This document shows positions 19,500 through 32,862 of a stretch of DNA of 64,000 nt, piece by piece. This DNA comes from Epichloe hybrida. Lineage: Eukaryota; Ascomycota; Sordariomycetes; Hypocreales; Clavicipitaceae. Each line of letters opens with the position of its first letter. Within the stretch, counting starts at the first letter, position 1. The translations under genes were made by a program, and so were the position numbers. The notes beneath the pieces were generated by a model. It did not search any database. It had not been told where the DNA came from and saw only the letters and a program-made list of their open reading frames with translations. The stretch covers positions 186,001-250,000 of the forward strand of contig JAFEKR010000001.1 in NCBI GenBank assembly GCA_019022495.1. Direction: 5' to 3'.

Positions 19500-22400
19500 T
19501 AGTAGCAATTACATAGTGTTCATAATTATTATACCTTTCTTCCGAATTAGTACTCTTCTCTTTAAATTAACTAATTATTTGATCTTTGAATAATTAGTAT
19601 ATACCTAGCAAAAGAGAGGCCTAATTCATTAACATTATAATTAAGCAACCCTAGCACGCTAGGATTAATACTACCTTTACTAGTTTAATAATAACACTAT
19701 AGGATATCTTATAATAGCTAAGGAATCTTTAAAAGGTAATAAGCTAGCTATTAAGCTATAGGAGCCCTACTATTAGGACCTGTAGTATAAAATAGTTAAG
19801 GTAAGAGCTATTAAAGATAGAATCTAGGTCTTTATTAATCCTAATTTAAAGATATAGCTAGACTACCCTCCTAAGCCTCTAATCCTTATAGGAAACAGGA
19901 CTCTAGTAAAGAGAAAGGTAGCAGAAGCTACATAAAGTTAATTATCTATAATGGAGACCTTAGGAGTTTAAACACGCTCTCATAGTACTAGAGCTATAAT
20001 TAAGAGCCTACTAGAACCTAAGGAAAGCTCGCCTAAAGATATTAAGGTAACTAAAGAAAGTTATTTTTAGTACCCTTAATAACCTAATAATACTAAAGAT
20101 AGCGCCTGGTTTGCTATTCTTAGTAGTCGCTATTAGGTCTTTAATAGTTAATTCCAGAGCCTCATAAAGGCCCTATAAGAGTATTATACATGGTTTATAG
20201 GGACCCTTAGGTCTAAATATAAGTAAATAACCTTAAGGTATGTATCTCTTTATAATAAGATTAAGGAGCTTTAAAGGAATATAATACCTTTAAGTAGGAC
20301 TATTAAGTATTATACTAAAATTAATTTTAATAAGACTATTAAGCGGAATCTTATAAAAGTAAACATTAATAAATAGCTTATAGATACTTTAATTAGTTAT
20401 AAGAGATACTTCTAAGCAGACTGCCCTATTACTAAGGGTAACTCACCTATAAAAATAATTAATAACGCCATCAGGGCTAGATTCCCTGCTATCTTAGCTT
20501 AGGTTAACTCGTTAATTTATACTACAAAGAGTAAGGGAAAGGTCCTAGATTTCTATAGTATTATAAGTAGGATCAGGCACCTAATTAAAGCCTAAGGAAG
20601 GTCTTAAGTAAAGGCTAATAACTCCTTTAGAGTAAAACTAACTCTTAATAGTAAAACAAAGGATAAAGCTAAAAAAGAGAAGGTAAAGAAAAATAACTAT
20701 ATCTATTACAAGAAGCATAAGGTAAAGAAGTCAAAAGACTTATAAAAGGTCTATAGGGCTCTCTACCTAATAAAGGACTAGAAGATTAATAAAGAGCTAT
20801 TAAAGAAGGTAAAAGAAGTAATAAATCGTTAACCTAATAATATAAAGAAGGCATATAACGCTTAGTTAAAGGATAATAGCGCAAAGGAACCCAAAGAAGA
20901 TAATACTACGTTTGCTACTACAGGAGAGTCTACAGAGGCTTTCCTTACCTAGGGTAAATCGCAAGTTATACTTAACAGCAGAACCTTAATCCATATCTTT
21001 AATAATAAACGCTAGTTTATAGACCTTAATTATAGTAAGAAGCCTGGAATTTAAGCAGGTTATAGTGTCACAAACGCTTATAGCGTTAGCATAGCTCAGA
21101 TCGTCTTAATAGATAGCCAGACCCTTACCTTATTAAACACCTAGTACTAGCTAACGTTCTTTGCAAACCTTATATCTCTTTAGCTACTTACATAAAAGGG
21201 ACTAAGGTAGGATAATCTTACTAGAAGGGTAATAGACCTAGCAAGAGGTGATTAAGAGATATTTTAAACTTAGGTTATTAGTATATAGCTATATATAGAG
21301 GGCTTAAGCCTATTAGAAGCTTTTATTATTAAGGGAGATTTACAAGACCTAAAGACAGCTATAATGACGCCTGTAGATCTATGGCACGCTAGATTAGCAT
21401 ATCCAGGTAAGAATATAATAGATTAAGTGCTTTAGAAGCTTTAAATTTAATTAAAGGAAAGGAGCGTAGGTAAATATAAGGTTTGCTAAACTTCTAAAGC
21501 ATAAAGGCAAATATTACAAGTCCCTTAGATGGGATCTCTACCTTTAGGGCCGCTTTAGGTGGTCTCTTTTGACCTCTTTGCTTAATTATTAGGGTATAAT
21601 AAAGACTGATATATCGCTCTTTTTACCTATAGAGCAATAGGACTACGTTATATCTTCATAATCCTATTAAAGACTAATATCGCGCTCTGCTTTAATTAGT
21701 TAGAAGCTATATACGCAAGAGTGTACGGCATCCACATTGTGGTTATAATAACTGATAGTAAGACTGCCTTCTAGACTAAAAAATAAGAAGAAGAGGTCAT
21801 GAATAGAGGTATTATCGTCAGAAAGTCCAGCCTAGCTCACCCATATCAAAATAGGCATGCTAAACGGTCTAGGGGGGTGATAATAAGGGTTATAACAACT
21901 CTCATAATACAATCAGGCTTCCTAGAAGACCTCTAGCCTATAGCTACTAAAGCAGCTATTTATATCTTAAATCACACGCCTTAAAAGCTACTTAACTAGC
22001 AATCGCCTTAATAAGCATTAAATAGGTGGTTAAGAGATAACAAGCTTTAATGGAGTCACTTACTAGAAGAGCTAGAAGCTTTAATAACTTATCTACAAGC
22101 TTTTAAATATAAAGCATTTATAATAACGCAAAGTAAGCTTTGTAAGGCAGGTCTAAAGCTCGCTTAGAGAGCTCATATTAGATACCTTACTAGATACGTT
22201 TCCTCCACGTAATACCTGATTTAGGTACTAACAATAAAGAGGAGCTACTAGTTCTTATTAAGCTATATTACCTTTAATAAGTCCATCTTCTATGCTTAAG
22301 AAAGAGGCCTATTATTAACCGTAAAAGAGGTTAAAAAATAATACCTTAAGGAGCTAGTTAAGGATAACAAGGATAAAAGCTCTGATATAGGGCTTCCACA

Positions 22401-22590
22401 GATAGCGTACCCTCTATTACTATAATAACCACTTAATTAGATTTAACAGGCAGAAACTCCCACTGGTTGTAATTAATAAGATCACAAAGAAAAGGAAAAA
22501 GAAAGTTAAGAAACAAATCTACTAACTCCTCCGAATTCACTAGGGAAATTCCTAGATTCAGCGGATTATACACCGTTAAGTATTGATGAT

Positions 22591-22890
22591 TTGCTTAACC
22601 CACCTAACAGTAGTAATAATCACGAAATGTCAATAAATCTAGAAGATTATAATAATCTCAAAGCATTCGCTGCAGCCTTCGAGCCAGGACCTAAGAGTGA
22701 AGAAAAGCCTTATATATCTAGGCTTCCTCCTCCTCTAGCTTATTATAATTATTTAGCTAGTTATCCGAAAGAAAAAGAATTCCGCAAAGCACGAGATAAG
22801 GAATTTAATAGAATTATTAACGGAAAGGTAGCTAAGAAGGTATCTAGAAGCGAAGTCCCTTTATATATAAAGCTTCTAGGCCTTACTTAG
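22591..22890 (+). CDS. Intact fragment of element A polyprotein just before the reverse transcriptase
   Basis: A 99-codon open stretch reading EKPYISRLPPPLAYYNYLAS and KEFRKARDKEFNRIINGK. This is the linker and start of a copia RT domain (PP..Y..L....KEF..A..KE). It retains ATG and CA/TG dinucleotides, while sequence on both sides is full of TAG/TAA. The frame is not a gene of its own; it stops at TAG 22888. Confidence 0.6.
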   Translation: MLNPPNSSNNHEMSINLEDYNNLKAFAAAFEPGPKSEEKPYISRLPPPLAYYNYLASYPKEKEFRKARDKEFNRIINGKVAKKVSRSEVPLYIKLLGLT

Positions 22891-23271
22891 GTCTTCTTAT
22901 ATAAATTAGACAAGCAAGGTTACCTCCTGCGATATAAAGCTTATCTTTATATTCTTAGAAATCATTAACCAAAGAGTCATTTATTAACTCAGGCAGCAAC
23001 CCTAGCTACTAACACTTTTAGGCTATTTATAGCTATTATGTGCTACTTTGACCTTAAAGCACACTAGTATGACTTTATTACAGTATTCCTAAATTCAGAC
23101 CTTAATAAAGAGGTCTACTATAAGATACCTCTAGGCTATAAAGACAAGCAAGCCTATCTAAAGCTTCTTAGAGCAGTCTACAGGCTATAGAGAGCGCCTC
23201 TTCTATAGATAAAAGAGCTAATTAGCTAGCTAATTAGTAAAGGCTTCACGCAGATCTTTAAAGACGTTTAT

Positions 23272-23457
23272 ATGTTCATTAAGGACGGGTTAATTATCTT
23301 CTTCTACGTGGATAACCTCGTCACCCTCTTTGCTAAAGGGAAATCATATTTACACAATAAATTCAGGGCAAGACTCTTTGTAAAGTATAACATAAAGGAC
23401 CTCGGAGAGCTACAATGGTTCCTAGGCGTTAAAATTATTAGAGATTATACTAACTAG
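23272..23457 (+). pseudogene. Reverse transcriptase fragment of element A
   Basis: 61 codons including IIFFYVDNLVTLFAKG and FVKYNIKDLGELQWFLGVKI. These are the copia RT catalytic strand (YVDD seen here as YVDN) and the DLGELxxFLG motif. Stops lie on both sides. The Asp-to-Asn change fits a G-to-A mutation on the opposite strand. Confidence 0.8.
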
Positions 23458-24461
23458 AAGGTGTGGCTTAATCAGAAGTCCTATTAGGATAAAGCTACCA
23501 CTAAATTTAACATAAAGATCCCTTAATAAAGGCCTATAGCCCTAATAACTACTATACCACTAGAACCCTTTAAAGGAGAAGTTAGCGCTTAAGATCTTAA
23601 GAGGTATTAATCTTTAATCAGAACCCTACTATATCCAATAATAGTCTCAAGACCCAACATCGCTTTTATAGCCTCATAACTCTTATAATTCCTACAAAAC
23701 CCAGGGCTATAGCATATAGAAGTAGCTAAAAGAGCTCTTAAGTACGGGTATGCGTAGGCAGACCTAGCGATTAAATATAGCAGCAATAACTCCGAATTAG
23801 AGGCATATAGCAATGCCTCCTTTGCTAACAATACTACAATATAAAAGAGCTCACAAGGCTACGTTATAAAGCTCTTTAGAGGGCCTATACTCTTTAAGGC
23901 AGGCAGGCAAGCTACTATAATAACCTCATTAACTAAAGCAGAGCTCCTAGCGCTTTCTCACTATAGTAAAGAGCTTATAGCCTTCAGATAATTATATTAA
24001 GAGGTTAGGCTATGCCTAGGAGATAACACGCTTAAAATTAAATGTAATAACATGCAAACAATCCGCCTCCTCAAGGAAGAATTCATTAAGCTCATTACGA
24101 AGCTCCAGCACGTAGATATTCATTACCACTAGCTTCATCAAGAAGTTACAAAAGGAACCTTCAATATTACCTGGATTACCACTAAAGAGATAATCGCAGA
24201 CAGCCTCATAAAGCCTCTCACAGGGAATGCTTTTACAAGCTTCCATGAGGCATTAGGGCTCGTGCAACTGCCCTCTAGCATGCTCGGTGAAGAACCTGAA
24301 GAACGAGCATCACACAACAACCTCGAATTAGACGAGATTGCGGCCAATTGACTGCTTTTTTGCACTATAGAATTGATTCGGATGTCGCAAGATTGATTTG
24401 ACTGATTTAATTGATTTAGATTTATCACAGGGAACCTTAAACAAGGTCCCCTGGGGGGGTG

Positions 24462-24713
24462 TGTTGCACCCATAAGGGCATAATTGATCCCTGCCGCACA
24501 ATAGTCTCACTACTCAACTAGCTAAGACAAGAGTCCACCCCTAGCTAGTCATTTTCCATGATCTCTGTAACTACATAGTACGTTTCAGCACTGTATTAGT
24601 ACCCCACCTATGGTAGAGGTACTTAGGTATTTAAACCGTAGTCCGCACCCTCTTACAGGGTCGGACAACTCAATAGAGGTGGTCACATTGAACCCTAGCT
24701 TCGCGGTCCAACA
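24462..24713 (+). repeat. 3' LTR of element A
   Basis: 252 bp, starts TGTTGCACCC and ends GGTCCAACA, followed by the target duplication GTTGC. Its reverse complement reappears from 24823 as the LTR of element A'. Confidence 0.9.
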
Positions 24714-24718
24714 GTTGC

Positions 24719-24822
24719 GAACTCCAAACCCCGCACCGTGGCCACACCCCACGCCCTACACAGCGTTCTGGAAAGTCCTAGTGGCTCTAGATACTAGAGA
24801 GCCAAGAAAACCCCCCCGAGAC
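24719..24822. other. 104 bp GC-rich spacer between two inverted copies of element A
   Basis: A non-repetitive, unmutated stretch between the 3' LTR of A and the inverted LTR of A'. It contains runs of C and CA/TG dinucleotides at normal frequency. It is probably a relic of the original chromosomal sequence; no gene is recognisable. Confidence 0.5.
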
Positions 24823-26074
24823 TGTTGGACCGCGAAGCTAGGGTTCAATGTGATCACCTCTATTAAGTTGTCCGACCCTGTAAGAGGGTGCGGATAACGG
24901 CTTAAATACCTAAGTACCTCTACTATAGGTAAGGTACTAATATAGTGCTAAAACATACTATATAGTTACAAAGGTCTTAGAAAATAACTAGCTAGGGGTA
25001 GACTCTTATCTTAGCTAGTTAAGTAATAAGACTATTATATAATAGGGTTAATTATAAGTATAATATACCCCCCTAGGGGACCTTATTTAAGGTTCCTTAT
25101 AATAATTCTAAATTAATTAAATTAGTTAAATTAATATTCTAATATTTAAATTAGTTTTATAGTATAAAGAAGTAGTTAATTAGTTATATTCTTATTTAAA
25201 TTAAGGTTATTATATAATACTCTGGGTTTTTACTAAAACTGGGGTAATTTATATAAGCCTAATGCCAGTATTTCTTATAAAAGGCTTTATAAGGCTATGA
25301 GTAATTATCTCTTTAGTAGTAATTTAGGTAATATTAAAGGTTTCTTTTATAACTTCTTAGTAAAGCTAGTAGTAATAAATATTTATATACTAAAGCTTTA
25401 TAATAAGCTTAATAAACTCTTCCTTAAGAAAGTAAATTATTTATATATTATTATATTTAATTTTAAGTATATTATTACCTAGGTATAGCTTAACCTCTGT
25501 CTGTATCTAAGGCTATAGCTCTTACCTTAGAACTGAACAAGAGCTTACATATTAAAAAGTATAGGCTTTTTAAAGAGTTTTATAATATAGCCTTATAAGC
25601 TTTTTTATATTATAGTATTATTAGTAAAAGAGGTATTACTATATACCTCTAATTTAAGGTTATTACTACTATATTTAATTACTAAGTTTACTTATATATA
25701 CCTATACTTAAGGGCTTTTTTAGCTACTTTTATATATTATAGCCCTAGGTTTTATAGGTATTATAAGAATTATAAGGCTATAAAAGTAATATTAAGTCTT
25801 AAGACTATTATTAAATATAGTAATATTCTAATTAAAGATTAATATATCTTAAGATCTTAAGCACTAACCTCTCCTTTAAAGGGTTTTAGTAATATAGTAA
25901 TTATTAGGGCTATAAGCCTTTATTAAGGAATCTTTATATTAAATTTAGTAATAGCTTTATCCTAATAAGACTTCTAATTAAGCTATACCTTCTTATTAGT
26001 ATAATCTCTAATAATTTTAATACCTAGGAATTATTATAGCTCTCTAATGTTCTTAATATTATACTTTATAAAAA

Positions 26075-26334
26075 TGTTGATTCCTTCGGATCTTCATCGG
26101 TTCAATCGTGGCCAAAGACTGGACCAATTGTGGGTCTGGCGTGATGCACGCAATATGATTGGCTGCATTAACCCGCCACCCCCTCTTTTGCCTTATATAT
26201 AGATTTCGCTTACTTTTCTAGTATCTAGACTTTCCCTCTCTTCTCTCTCTTTCCTAGCTAGCTAACTAACTATTATTAACTTTAATTATACAGGATTCCC
26301 CTATTACTTGCGCAGGACCTTAGTGCATCTAACA
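26075..26334 (+). repeat. 5' LTR of element B
   Basis: 260 bp. The first 120 bp or so keep CA/TG (TCATCGGTTCAATCGTGGCC); the inner part reads TATATATAGATTT and is mutated compared with the 3' LTR. Confidence 0.85.
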
Positions 26335-28000
26335 CTAATTAGTAGTTAACTTTATAACTATAAATAAGCTAAGTATTACAAGAAAAGACATTTCTACAAA
26401 CACCACTGCCACTACCCCTTATTATACCATAATAGTCATTGTGGTAGAGAGGTATAACTATATAAGTATGCTAAAGGAAAAGACTAGAATTCTAGTTATA
26501 AGCTTATTAGGCTTCTAAGGAATTAATTTATTAACCCTTAGGCTAAGGGATATAACTTTGTTATATTTATCTAGGATATTATTATTAATTATTGATTTTA
26601 TTGTTTATTATAAGAAAACTAACTAACTAACCAAATCTATTACTACGAGGTATTTATTTCAAACCTAACGTTAAATAACCATAGCTAAGCTAGCTAACAC
26701 ACCTATAAATTCCCTTTAATATATTACCTTCTAACAGACCTTTAATCTCTCCTTATAAGCATCTATTACTTATTTTTGCCCCCTTTACTCTTAGTGCTAT
26801 TCGCCCTATACTTATTAGCAAGAAAAAGAGATTACCTCCTTCCTTCCTTTTTATAAAAAATAGGAAGTAATAATCCCTATTATTTCTTTATTACTTTTCT
26901 TATTATTTTCTAGCTACTTTTAGCACTTCTATTACTTTATTTATCCCTATTAATCTATTCTTATTACTACTTTTACTACTTTTTCTTTTGTTTTTCCTGT
27001 TTTTATAATCTTCTAATTTTATTAGAGTAATAACACTTCTTAAGTATAAAAGAAGACCTTTATAATAGTAATAGGCAAACATAGGAGCTTAATTAGTAGT
27101 AAATAATAACAAATTAATAGTATCCCTTTTATAGTTAAAGATAGCAGAGAAATCTAGGCCTTTTACTAGAGGAAGGGCTACTAGTAATAGTAAGGCTCTA
27201 ATTATCACCCCTAAAAGACCCTAAGAGTATAAGTTACCCTTATATCTTTAATAGCTTACTTATAACTTCTCTAGTAATTAGAAAGAATTTATTAAGCTAA
27301 ATCTAGAGACTACTACGTAGCTTAAGCTTAATAACTAGATTATAAGATTTATTAACCTTAGTAAGTATTAAGGTTAGAGAGATAATAACCTATAGGAATT
27401 ATTCTAAGAAGACTTTAAAGGCTAGTCTAAAGACACCTTTAAAAGGGCTATAAAGGAAGTTATTAGAGAATTACATAATTCTCTATAAGATTATAGCGTT
27501 CTTATTAAATAAGGCCTAGGATATTTAATCCTAGTATCCCTTAAAGAAGTGCTTTATTAAACTTTAATACCTCTTTAGTTATAGGAAAGATTATAAGAAT
27601 AACTATAATTTCCTAAACCTCTAGAGCCTTAATATTAATAGCCCTAATAACCTACCCTAGAAATTCACCTTCCCTAACCCTAAAGATTAACTAAACCTTT
27701 ATAAGAGCACTTATAATAATCCCTATTAAATTAATAGCTTTATCCTAATAATTATTATTAATAATAACTAGTAAACTATTATTCACAACAAATTATGCCT
27801 TTATAGTAATTCCCCTCTGAAGATTAGATTATAAAGAAAATCTTAGAGCTTATAAAAATATACAAGGATAGTAACTACTATAGTAGGAAGCTATATAACT
27901 TCTTAATACTAAAAATCATGCTCTTTAAGAATAAGTATAATAAAATTAACCTTTCTTAAACGCATTATTAGAAGGCTTTCCTTATTATATTAATAGGTAA

Positions 28001-28050
28001 AATTAGATGCATTGGCCACAGCCAATGACCCCAAAAAAAATTAAAAATCA
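28001..28050 (+). mobile_element. Retroposon G, 50 bp 3'-end fragment with 14 bp target duplication
   Basis: This 50 bp insert in element B is flanked by ATATTAATAGGTAA at 27987-28000 and 28051-28064. It contains the hairpin GCATTGGCCACAGCCAATG and an A-rich tail. The same 3' end is found in the 410 bp copy (33678-34087) and the 762 bp copy (50598-58216). A short 3' piece with a long target duplication is what 5' truncation during target-primed reverse transcription leaves. Confidence 0.8.
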
Positions 28051-31000
28051 ATATTAATAGGTAATACTAAATAATACTTCCTTAATTACCTCTTTAGGAA
28101 TAACTATTCTTATAAAGAGATAATTACCTATATTTGTTAACGCTTTAAGATAGAAAGTAACTAGTAATTCTATTACTATAAATAAAGTAGTATAATATTA
28201 AAAAATATAATTAAGAAAAACCCTAATAAAAGTAAGCTTAATTGCCTTAAGATCACGTTATTAACCCTTAAGAAAATTTATAAAGGGCTATACCCTACTA
28301 AAATAATAAATACTAAGCTCTATAAGTAAGTATTAAATGCTATAGCTAGTGTGCCTAAATATTAGATAGTAAAATATATACACTCCCTAGGCTTTAAAAG
28401 TCTTACTAGAGACCTTCATAAGGTAATTACTATTATAAAATTAAATATAAAGTCCTCCTAATACCTCTAGTTAATAAGAAAACCCTCTAGAGGCTATGTT
28501 TACTAATTATTAGTATAAATAATAATTCTATAGTAAAGGAAGCTATTATAAATAAAGCCCTAGGCTAAGCACTAAGCGCTACTTTATATATAGTAAGAGC
28601 GGCTACTAGTCCTTTAATTACTTTACTAAAGAGTATTAAAAGGAAAAGGACTACTAGTAAGCTAGTAAAACACATTATATACCCCCTTTAGAGAAGAGAT
28701 TCTAGGTATTTCTTACCTCCTATAAAGGGTAAGATAATAATAAGCCTAATAAGGGCTTAGGTTAGGATTAGGAATTATATCTTATTAACTACATAAAGGC
28801 TAAAAATAATAATAATAATATAGAGAAGCTACTATTAATAGTATATCTAAGTATTATATAATTCTTCTACTCTAGACCATAGACTAACTATAACACTACT
28901 AATGTTAATATCCTTATAACCCTAAATAATTAAGCCTTTTAATACACATTCCTTAGGCAAGAGCTCTATAAGCTATAAGAGTATAATAAAGGCTTAATCT
29001 ACTATATCTCTAAAAAACACTATTCTAAAGAGGTCTTTAGAGGGATTATACCTAACACTAGTACTATAAGGAAGTTAAGTGTAGGAGAGGTATAAGTAAA
29101 GGCTTTATTAAGATTAATACCTTTATTAAAGGTAATCCCCTATAAACCTTAAATTATTATATTTAGCGCTAGATTAGTAGTTATAAAAGGTATTCTTTAT
29201 ATGCCTATAAAACTTAGAGAGCTTAAATTCTATATCCTTAATATAGCTACCCCCTTTCTCTTCTTAATTACTAATATAAATAAGATATAAGTTAAGATTA
29301 ATAACCTCGCTAATGTACTTATCTAAGGCAATAAGACTATACCTATTATACAATAATAGGGTCATTCTTAGTGGTTACTAGAGGTAAAAGAAACAGTTGC
29401 TTTCTACCTTTTAGAAGGAGATATCCATTAATTATATTATTAGCTTAGTTACCCTTCTGTTTAATAACTCATAAAGATTCTTTACTAAGCTAGTTATAAA
29501 GTTAAACGCTAGGTAATTAAGAAATTAACTAAAGTCTGCTACTATTACTAGATATATAGTAAGGCCCCTAGTTAATTTAAATTTATAATTAAAGATAATC
29601 ACGAATTTAACTATAAGATTATCGTTAATATTATGTAGATTAATAGCTAACTAGTGCTTCACATTATTAATTTAGCAACCTTGTTCTAAGTAGCCTAATT
29701 CCTTAATTTAAAGAAGCAGAAGGCTTAAGACATCTAGGATGCTATCCGCGAATATTAGATTAATACTTATCTTAGACCCCTAGAATAGATTATCTATAAT
29801 GCTAGCAATAACTTTGCTTTCACTAAATTTAAGCATTATGCTTAACTAATGTTAATTAAGACTAATAAGATACTAATTAAAGCCTATAATAGCATTAGAA
29901 AGGTTAAAAGATATTACAAACCCCTACGCCAAGCCTATAATATTATTATAGACTTAATTAGAACAAAACTCACGCTAGAATAATGTCTTTAAATAGCTAT
30001 TAAAGCTATTAATAACTCTATAAGCCTAAATAGTATTATCCTAACCCTGCTAGTCTTTAGAAGCTACCTATAGATAATAAATAAGTTACTACTAAGCGTC
30101 TTTGTTATTTAATATGCTAAAGTAATTTATAAAGCTACTAATAAAGTCTATTACTATCTAGCTTTATAGCAGGTTTATAATGCCCTTAAAGCCTAGAATA
30201 GCCCTAATATAGTACCTATATATTAGCTACCCCTGCAGGCTAATATATATATATAGAGAGAGAAGGGCGGTTAGCATAGCCCTTATAAGTTACTTACTAC
30301 TAACAGAGAGACTTATATAGTTAATATACCCTATAGCCTAGTAAAGTTTTGCTCTATAGTAGTAAAGCCCTACTATAAAGACCTATATATTATAGAGGGA
30401 CTAGAGTAGTAGGAGATAAAGCTTAATAACGTAAAGGAAGAAGTAATTATATAACTAACCACTACTACTAAAAAAAATCCTCTAATAGAAGAAGGTAAAG
30501 AGCTATAAGCACTAGCTAAGAGAAGACAAGGAAGACTAAGAAAGGCCCTTATAGTTTAATTTATAAGCATAGAAAAGTCTAAAGAAAAGGCTTATAAAGC
30601 CTAAGTAGCCTTAAAAGGAAGCTATTAAGTTAAAGACTTATTACCTTACCCTAAAGGAACAAAAGTAAGGAGAAGAAGACCTTATGATTTTAAGAAAAAT
30701 ACTAGCTTAGTTTAACTCTATATACTCATTAATAAAGATTAAGAAAAGGCCTTTATTTAAGAAGCTATAGCTATAGGGATACTAAATATAGTATTCTTTA
30801 TAGCAAAGAAAGAGGCTAATTAGAACCTTACTCTTTAACTCTACTAAGAAGGGAAGATTATAACCCTAGGAAAGCCCTTTAAGCAGTCTAATTAAGCTAA
30901 AATTAACGCTTTACAAGCTTATAATGTGTTTAAATTCGTTAAGTATAACCTAGTAAAGCATAGAGGTTATAGAATCTTTAATTCTTGTATAGTTAGAGAG

Positions 31001-32602
31001 ATTAAAGGCAAAGGAACGGACTTACTATACAAGAAATCCTGCCTTATTATATAAGGCTATAATAACAAAGGAAAGGAATTTATCCTAACGCAATCACTAA
31101 TAATATAACAAGCAAGCCAACGCCTTATCATAGCTATTACTCTGTTATTAAGAAGAAAAGGCATTTACCTTTAGATTCGCAATATTACATAAGCATACAC
31201 TTAATTATATATAATGCTAATAAGGCTAATTATTATAAGATTACTAAAGCAAATTACATATCTCTTTCTAGAAAGGACTATAATCAAATTAATTAGACCT
31301 CTCTACAGGATTATAGAGGCTAGAACCCACTAGTAGGTAATGTACTTCTATTACTATAGGGATAACCTTAATATAATAACCTTAACTTATAATCCCTACT
31401 TATTAATTATAGCTCTAAATAATAAGAACCTCTTTAGTATTATTAGAATGCAAACTAATAATATATTAGGCCTAAGCAATAATAACTTCTTTTAAAAAGA
31501 AAAGAAAGAGCTTTAGAAGGCTAAATTCATAGCTAAAGAAAAGTAATAATTAACTACTAAGACTCCCCTTATCTTTAATGGTTATATCTTAACCTAAAAC
31601 ACTAATAATTTATTAATCTTAACCTAGAAAAGCTAAAGTTAAAAGATTAAGGAAGTTAATTCTTAATCCCTAATAGTAAAGTAAGATTATATAGAGTAAT
31701 AAGCCTAAGGAAGCTATATTATAACTATATATTAACTAGAAGCTTCCTATAACCTATTAATTATAGCTTAACACTAAGAACCCTTTACTAAAGATATTAC
31801 ATGCCTTAATAAACACCTTAAGTAGTAGATTAAGAATTAATAATATAGACTATAATATATCCCTTTAGTTCTTAAGGAGGCAAAGCTATTTATGTTTATA
31901 GATAGATTACTTACTAATAATAAGGATTTAAGCTTATAGATTAGATACGTAATTATGATTAGTAATGAGATAATATAAGATAATAATACTTTTATTATAA
32001 AAGGCAATATTATTACATATAGCTTAATAAAGAGTAAAAGAGTTACTTATAGTACGCTTACCTTTAAGTTATATAGTATAGTTTAAGGCGCGGATATTAC
32101 CTACGCGATTTCTATAACTTTATACTAGATTATAAATTAATTAAAGATACCTTGAATTCCTATAATTCTTTATACTAACTCTTTTTTATTATATAAATAC
32201 CTTATAAAGCTAGGAACTATAAAGGAGAAGAGACTAATAATTAATATTATAGCTCTTTATTAATTATATAAGAGGCATAAGATCTACGAAGTTAGGTGGA
32301 TTAACGGTAATAATAATCTAGCGGATATAATAACAAAAGTATTACTAAATTTATTACTTTTCTTTTTAATTAATTTAAACGAATTAATAATTCGTGTTAA
32401 AGAATAGGTAAAGAGACTTATAATATTAGAAAACAGGAGTTTAAGCAAGGACTAATGGATTAATTTAATTAACTAATACTATAACGGCTAATTAAAGTAG
32501 CGGATTCCTATTAAGGGATTCACTAGTGTATACTTTCCTTTAATTTAATTTTTATTGCATTTTTAAGCTCTTTAGCTATAAAGAAAAAAGAGAGACTACT
32601 AG

Positions 32603-32862
32603 TGTTAATTCCTTTAGATCTTTATTAGTTTAATTGTGGCTAAAGACTAGACTAATTATAGGTCTAGTACAATGCACGCGATATGATTGGCTGCATTAAC
32701 CCGCCACCCTCTCTTTTGCCCCACATACGGATTTCGCTCACTTTTCTAGCATCTAGACTTTCCCTCTCTTCTCTCTCTTTCCTAGCTAGCTAACTAACTA
32801 TCATTGACTTCAATTATACGGGATTCCCCTATTACCTGCGCAGGACCTTGGTGCATCCAACA
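32603..32862 (+). repeat. 3' LTR of element B
   Basis: 260 bp. The inner (left) part is mutated (TTAGATCTTTATTAGTTTAA); the outer (right) part is intact (CATTGACTTCAATTATACGG) and is followed by AAAAA. Confidence 0.85.

Larger units (their letters stand above)
19248..24713 (+). mobile_element. Element A: Ty1/copia-type LTR retrotransposon, mutated
   Basis: A 5,466 bp element with 252 bp LTRs (TGTTG..TAACA/CAACA) and a perfect 5 bp target duplication, GTTGC, at 19243-19247 and 24714-24718. After the 5' LTR comes TAGTAGCAATTAC, a plausible mutated initiator-Met tRNA primer site; a G run (24453-24459) precedes the 3' LTR. The order on the plus strand is gag-like, integrase (LWHARLAYPGKNI zinc-binding start near 21380, then DWYIALFTYRAIG near 21605), reverse transcriptase (FFYVDNLVTLF at 23290-23325) and RNase H near 23900-24250. 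Integrase before RT defines copia. Most of the interior has TAG/TAA from C-to-T changes, so it is not autonomous. LTRs are nearly identical, so the insertion is young relative to its neighbour A'. Confidence 0.9.
26075..32862 (+). mobile_element. Element B: copia-type LTR retrotransposon nested in A'
   Basis: 6,788 bp with 260 bp LTRs (26075-26334 and 32603-32862) and target duplication AAAAA on both sides. The LTR starts TGTTGATTCCTTCGGATC. The interior has only fragments: an integrase-like block (HEFNYKIIVNIMQINSQPV near 29597-29660, then VKRYYKPLRQAYNIIIDL near 29905-29960) and an RNase H-like end (TYSTLTSKLYSIVQGADITYAI near 32042-32110; VRWINGNNNLADIITKVL near 32290-32345). The position of RNase H next to the 3' LTR, after integrase, indicates copia. 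It is dead. It contains a 50 bp retroposon copy at 28001-28050. Confidence 0.85.

Noticed and set aside
25297..25482. 61-codon plus-strand frame as a membrane-like small protein
   Set aside because: It is the antisense of the RNase H end of element A'; its Leu/Ile/Lys/Tyr composition comes from RIP AT-enrichment.
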